This document shows, piece after piece, positions 59,743-64,000 of a stretch of DNA of 64,000 nt; position 1 is the stretch's first letter, and the number at the start of each line of letters is the position of its first letter. Location of the stretch: the NCBI GenBank assembly GCA_009602735.1, contig WELA01001939.1, forward strand, positions 72,402 through 136,401. Reading direction: 5' to 3'. The notes below the pieces were generated by a model. That model ran no database searches. It was not told the DNA's origin and saw only the letters and a list, made by a program, of their open reading frames with translations. Position numbers and translations under genes: made by a program. The DNA comes from Mesotaenium endlicherianum (Eukaryota > Streptophyta > Zygnematophyceae > Zygnematales > Mesotaeniaceae).

Positions 59743-61479
59743 CTAAGGTGGGCTCCTTGAGGCGAGGGAGGTGCAAATTGAGCACGGCTCAAATGCAAGA
59801 GAGCTTGAGGAGTTGCGCCTGGAGTCCTTGAACAGCTGCGTGGCATTGCCAGGTGGCAGCCTGAGGCAGGGGCACCCGTGGGCAACAGCGGCGGCGTACT
59901 CCCCATGGCTGTCGTACCAGCGGGGCTCGAAGGAGCCCCTGCATGTGCACCTCAAAGATACCGCCACGTGGCGCTCCAGGGTGAGCAGGCCGCCGACAAG
60001 GGTAAGCAGCTGGCAAGAGCGCAGTACGAGCTTCTGGAGCGTCCAAGTGTTCGCTTCACAGATGTGCCAAATGTGCTCACTTTTATGAATAAATGCGGCT
60101 TCGACCACGGACAATGAAAGGGAGGTTAGCTGAGTGAGATACTCAAGATGGGGCCATTTCATGTCGTGAGAGATATTCATTTCCAAGTTGCGGAGGCTGG
60201 GTGTGAATGCAAAACAGTCGGGCTCGGTTCTCTTCATAACATCCATAGTGAGGTCCTCCAGGAGGGGCAATAGCCTTGCAAATTTGCGAGTGGCCATAAG
60301 GGAAATTTTCAACTTCTGGAGAGTAGAGCTTAGCAATAGGGGGCTCCTCAAATACCCGGACCCAAAGAGGCCCCCAGAAATCCAGCGAATCTCTAGAGCC
60401 GTCAGATGGCTCATTCTGGAGAGCAAGTCCACCACCGGATCGCGCATCTGGAAGAGGAGCAGTATAGCCGGAGCAAAAATTGACCATCAGGAGCGGGTTC
60501 AAGGTCAAGGTCCAATCCAGACTCCAGAGCACACGGGCAAGCATTTACAAAGAGCACAAAGGCATACAACAAGGGACAAAAGGCATGATGGGGCAATAAG
60601 TCTTGAAAAATCTCTCAAGGTGCTTACCGCAACAGAATGGATCGTGAGATCCCTCAAGCCCGTCATGGAGCTCACGGAGTCCACAACCTGGGGAAGGTGA
60701 TCAGGATTAAGCCGGATTTTCAAGCCTGCAAAAGCGGGGAGCGTGGCCAGCCACAGAGGCAGAGGAACCCTGGAATCATTTGCCCTGATGTGGAGCTCCT
60801 GAAGGCTTGCCAGCTGGCCAAGTGTGGGGCTGATGGAGAGGCATCGACCTCCAACAATTCTTCTACAGAGCATGAAAGTGTGGAAGTCGAATGTCAGCTT
60901 CTTCAGACATATCTGTTTGGTGAAGTCCATCTTCTTCAGGCCCTCCAAATAGTGCAAGTACTCTAAGTTGGGGAAGTAGCTGCGAGAGTTTTCATGAAAA
61001 CCGTCAAAGCCCAAATAGAGCTCCCGAATGTCTGTGTTGATGGAAAGAAACTCCGGCAGGTAGTCCAGGACCTCGGAAGCGCCACTCAGAGTCAAATGAA
61101 TTGACACGAGAAGAGGAAACCCCGTGGCCAGCCCTCTCATTAATGGCGTCATGCACCATGGTATATAAGATTGATGCACGGCAGATTGATGCACGGAAAT
61201 GTGAGTCACATTTCTCCAAGAGCGCAGCTGGTGGAGCGCCAGATCAACACCAGCCAAATTTTCCAAGGTAGCACGCTTGCACTTGGACACCATTACAGCA
61301 CGCCACCTGGTGCACACGCCGCTCAAGCTTCTGACTTGGGCCTGGTTGATACGCTCTTCACGGCTTTCAGTATCACAATAGATGCACGCCGATAGCAAAA
61401 TTGGCTCCAGTATTCCGTCTGGCAAATCTGATATGCTGACCACTGATTGTGTAACTGATTGCGTAACTGCTTGCGCCAT
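59743..61479 (-). CDS. F-box/LRR protein, two exons (gene A)
   Basis: Exon 1 runs 61479-60628 (ATG at 61477-61479, 284 codons, donor gtaagc); exon 2 runs 60447-59743 (acceptor ctcttccag). The join is phase 0, giving 518 residues. The F-box-like motif 'ISDLPDGILEPILLSA' ... 'RSLSGVCTRWRAVMVSK' is followed by leucine-rich segments ('LGQLASLQELHI', 'LATLPAFAGLKIRL', 'MTGLRDLTI', 'MSHLTALEI', 'LPLLEDLTM', 'FTPSLRNLEM', 'LTQLTSLSL'). It parallels gene B along its length, and both end with a conserved 'CPCLRLPPGNATQLFKD'-type block. Predicted role: substrate adaptor of an SCF-type E3 ligase, substrate unknown. No interruption was seen in either exon. Confidence 0.85.
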
Positions 61480-61732
61480 TTTAAGTGCTCCTGGTTGTCA
61501 AAGTATCAATGGAAAAAACAGTGTCAAGAAAATGTAAAAAAGCTAAGAGTGCAAGCCATGTTTATTGTGGAACTAAATTACTCATTACGTAAATTATTCA
61601 ATGGACCACAAAGATGAAGTACAATCATCAGCACATATGACAAAGAAGATGGTCCACTCTTGTTCCCTGCTGAAGTTTTTTAAGAAGGCTAAATGTATAA
61701 GCTACAGGCCTCAAACTATCATCCTTTGTGAC

Positions 61733-62235
61733 TGTAGTGATTTGAGTTATTATATATTAGTTCGCATATATTTTAATGTTTTCAAATATATTTGGAGTAG
61801 TATTGTGTGGAGTCAAGTGTGAATAGGTACTCTAGTAACTTGGTTCATGTCCTTTGAACCTTCCAAGGCATTTTCGAAGTTAGAGGAAAGACCTAGAAGA
61901 ACTCCATGTGGCAAAAGTCAGATGTGCCATTTTTAGGTCAAAAGGACATGTGTACATTATTCTAGAAAGAGGTGGCAAGTTTTGGGATGTGTTGGGTGCC
62001 AACACATCAACATACACCTTCCTAGAAATTACTTATGTAGCAAGTATATAAACAAGAGCTAGAACATAGAAAGACATTCCAGAATCACTCTTGTACTTGC
62101 CAAAATCCAGAAATATATTAACTTTCAAGAAGCCATCTCTCTTTCAAGAAGCTACCACTTGTGTTCAAAGATCCTTGTCTTGAATAGATAAAGTATTCTG
62201 TTTTACTAAGTACTTTATCTATCTGTTTCACTACA
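61733..62235 (+). repeat. 5' LTR of the plus-strand gypsy element (503 bp)
   Basis: Starts TGTAGTGA, ends CACTACA, and is followed at once by the primer-binding site. Aligns with the LTR at 34196-34695 (reverse strand) and with the partial LTR at 34696-35007. Confidence 0.9.
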
Positions 62236-62272
62236 GTGGTATCGGAGCTAGGCACTTTGGTAGCACAAGAAG

Positions 62273-63553
62273 ATGGCCGATCCTCAAGACCAACAGCAAG
62301 CTTTCGAAGGAAGCCCTTCCTCTCCAAGACACCCTCCTCCAGCGCCGATGGGAGAGCCCACTCAAGAAAATCTGCAACAACAAGAAGCACCACAAGGAGG
62401 AGCACACCCTCCTCCAGCGTCGATGGGAGAGCCTACTCAAGGAAATCTGCAACAACAAGAAGCACCACAAGGAGGAGCACCGTCAAATCCCGTGGCAGCC
62501 GCTATAGCAAAGTTGACCCCACCACAAGGAGTTCCCGCAAATGAGTGGGCAGCCTTCCTAATGACCGTCCACAACCAAGTGGGCTTGGCCACCTATGAAG
62601 CAACCGTGCAAGCGTCAAGAGAAGCTATGGCTGCCATGGTTGCCCCTATTGCGAGCAATGCTCAAAATCCAGCCCCGGCTCAAGCGCCTCCACAAGAGCC
62701 AACGAGAGCAAGGAAACTCATCAAGCCCGGCAAACCCGACACTTTCAACCCCGGGAAAGGTGCCAACCTGAATTTATGGCTCTACCAAGTGGAGACGTAC
62801 CTCGCGTTCCTTGAAGTACCCGAGGAGGACTACGTTCCCTTTGCCGTTACCTTACTTAGAGGAGCAGCAACATCATGGTGGCGTAACTATCAAGCGGCTA
62901 TATATCAAGCTATGGCGCACCCCATGCTCGGCCAAGAGCCCCCACCATCATATGCAAGATGGGCAGATTTTCGTGAGGCCCTCAAGAAGCAATTCATGCC
63001 CATCAATGCGGAGAAGATTGCCCGAGGAAAGCTCCACCATCTCAAGCAAACGACGTCCGTTCAAGAGTATACATCCAGATTTCACGCCCTCACTCTTGAG
63101 ATCCCCAACATGTCTCTCGAGGAGAAGATTGACCGTTACATCTTTGGCCTCAAACCCAAGGTGGCAAAGGAAGTGGAGTTACGCGACTTGACGGACTTCT
63201 CAAAGATCATTGAAGTGGCCCAAAAGGTGGATACCTTGGATTTCAAGCACTCCGTGCCTTCATCTTCACGGGTACCGACGACGCGGGTGTACGCAGCCCC
63301 TTCCACATCCGAATCTGGACCCACACCCATGGAAATCGGAGTTATTAAAAGGGACCCCGCGGCTGCCCGGAAGAGTGGAAGACCCTCCAATGACACTTAT
63401 GATGCAAGAAACCAGCAAGGAGTGAAAGCAAGACTCTCCCCGGCTGAAAAAGAAGCTCTCATGACGGCTGGACTATGCTTCTATTGCAAGGAAAAGGGCC
63501 ATCGTGCACTTTCATGCCCCAAAAAGTTGTCAAAAAACGGACAGCGCCGGTAG
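62273..63553 (+). CDS. Gag polyprotein of the gypsy element
   Basis: One open frame of 426 residues. The N-terminal part is Pro/Gln-rich with an imperfect tandem duplication (PPPAPMGEPTQENLQQQEAP then PPPASMGEPTQGNLQQQEAP). The retrotransposon gag fold is in the middle ('LNLWLYQVETYLAFLEVP', 'ATSWWRNYQAA'). A CCHC zinc knuckle CFYCKEKGHRALSCP sits near the C-terminus. Pol follows in an overlapping frame, as in many elements of this group. Confidence 0.9.
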   Translation: MADPQDQQQAFEGSPSSPRHPPPAPMGEPTQENLQQQEAPQGGAHPPPASMGEPTQGNLQQQEAPQGGAPSNPVAAAIAKLTPPQGVPANEWAAFLMTVHNQVGLATYEATVQASREAMAAMVAPIASNAQNPAPAQAPPQEPTRARKLIKPGKPDTFNPGKGANLNLWLYQVETYLAFLEVPEEDYVPFAVTLLRGAATSWWRNYQAAIYQAMAHPMLGQEPPPSYARWADFREALKKQFMPINAEKIARGKLHHLKQTTSVQEYTSRFHALTLEIPNMSLEEKIDRYIFGLKPKVAKEVELRDLTDFSKIIEVAQKVDTLDFKHSVPSSSRVPTTRVYAAPSTSESGPTPMEIGVIKRDPAAARKSGRPSNDTYDARNQQGVKARLSPAEKEALMTAGLCFYCKEKGHRALSCPKKLSKNGQRR

Positions 63554-64000
63554 GCCAGGAGCCTACCACCCCAAGACCCACTTCACGAGAAGGCAACACG
63601 CCAAGTGAGGTGGAGACCCCCGTTGAAGACGACGTTCCAGCCCCAATGAGTTTGAGAGGTTACCTTGGAGGAGAGAAGGTCCACATCTTGGTGGATAGCG
63701 GAGCTCAAGGCAACTTCATTGCTGCAGATTTTGCCACCAAGCACGGTATTACTATGCGAACTCTTGACCACGACGAGGAGATTATGATGCCCGATGGATT
63801 CTCCTATACTACCCCTTCCAAGAAGACGTACCCCTTGGCACTCTCTATCAAGTCCTTCAAGGATAGAGTAGTGTTCTCCCCCATGCAATTGGGCAAGTAC
63901 GACGTCATCCTAGGGACGCCTTGGTTGACCAAGCACAACCCCCAAGTTGATTGGAGGACCGGTACTATCAAGATCAAGAATGACATCACTTCAAGAATCT
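63550..64000 (+). CDS. Pol (protease region) of the gypsy element, cut by window end
   Basis: Aspartic protease with 'HILVDSGAQGNFIAADFA' (the DSG catalytic triplet) and a downstream 'DVILGTPWL' strand, as in Ty3/gypsy proteases. Reverse transcriptase and later domains would lie beyond the window. It corresponds to the protease region at about 33.0-32.5 kb in the other copy. Confidence 0.85.

Larger units (their letters stand above)
61733..64000 (+). mobile_element. Ty3/gypsy LTR retrotransposon, 5' half (runs off window)
   Basis: 5' LTR 61733-62235, primer-binding-site-like TGGTATCGGAGC from 62238, gag 62273-63553 and the start of pol (protease) to the window end. What is visible looks largely whole. 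Same family as the fossil at 30.3-34.7 kb and probably younger. The 3' half and 3' LTR lie outside the window. Confidence 0.9.

Overview
This window is eukaryotic nuclear DNA, most likely from a green-lineage organism with a large, repeat-rich genome. The signs are spliced genes with GT/AG introns, a plant-type heavy-metal P1B-ATPase fragment carrying a GICC metal-binding motif, an RWP-RK domain fragment, and hAT, CACTA-like (Tnp2) and Ty3/gypsy elements. The species cannot be named from the sequence. GC-rich patches full of CACGCACA/TGTGCG tracts, short N gaps and one roughly 430-base G run show that parts of the assembly are weak.

Layout. 0.5-3.1 kb: a two-exon Tnp2/CACTA-like transposase gene. 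3.1-7.0 kb: no clear gene, only two exon-like open stretches. 7.0-11.4 kb: a divergent pair, namely a four-exon HIRAN-domain gene on the minus strand and an acidic/lysine-rich multi-exon gene on the plus strand that looks partly decayed. 12.19-16.61 kb: copy A of a 4.4-kb segmental duplication; copy B is at 47.62-51.92 kb. Both carry the same broken F-box/LRR exon fragment. Copy A ends exactly where a hAT-type terminal inverted repeat (TIR) begins. 17.7-21.5 and 27.3-27.6 kb: a minisatellite built on a 19-base palindrome, split by two members of one interspersed repeat family. The second member is itself split by a 5,068-bp hAT-type element with an exact 8-bp target duplication, and that element carries a broken RWP-RK gene fragment (a Pack-type hAT). 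27.7-30.1 kb: a decayed hAT transposase gene. 30.3-35.0 kb: a 3'-truncated Ty3/gypsy fossil next to an inverted partial LTR of the same family. 35.1-36.7 kb: a DIRS-like reverse transcriptase/RNase H fossil.

39.4-41.4 kb: a small secreted protein gene made of a signal-peptide exon and two EGF-like modules on phase 1-1 exons. 43.2-44.6 kb: a minus-strand array of ~135-bp units encoding a CC-x-S-S-x-C repeat protein. 45.5-47.4 kb, same strand: N-terminal exons of a Zn/Cd-type HMA ATPase with one frame slip and no catalytic core nearby; the Cys-rich array may be its detached tail. 52.9-61.5 kb: two minus-strand, two-exon F-box/LRR paralogues in tandem. 61.7-64.0 kb: the 5' half of a better-preserved gypsy element of the same family as the 30-35 kb copy, running off the window.

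The main themes are gene-fragment capture and duplication by transposons, and a local F-box/LRR family with two complete-looking and two broken members.
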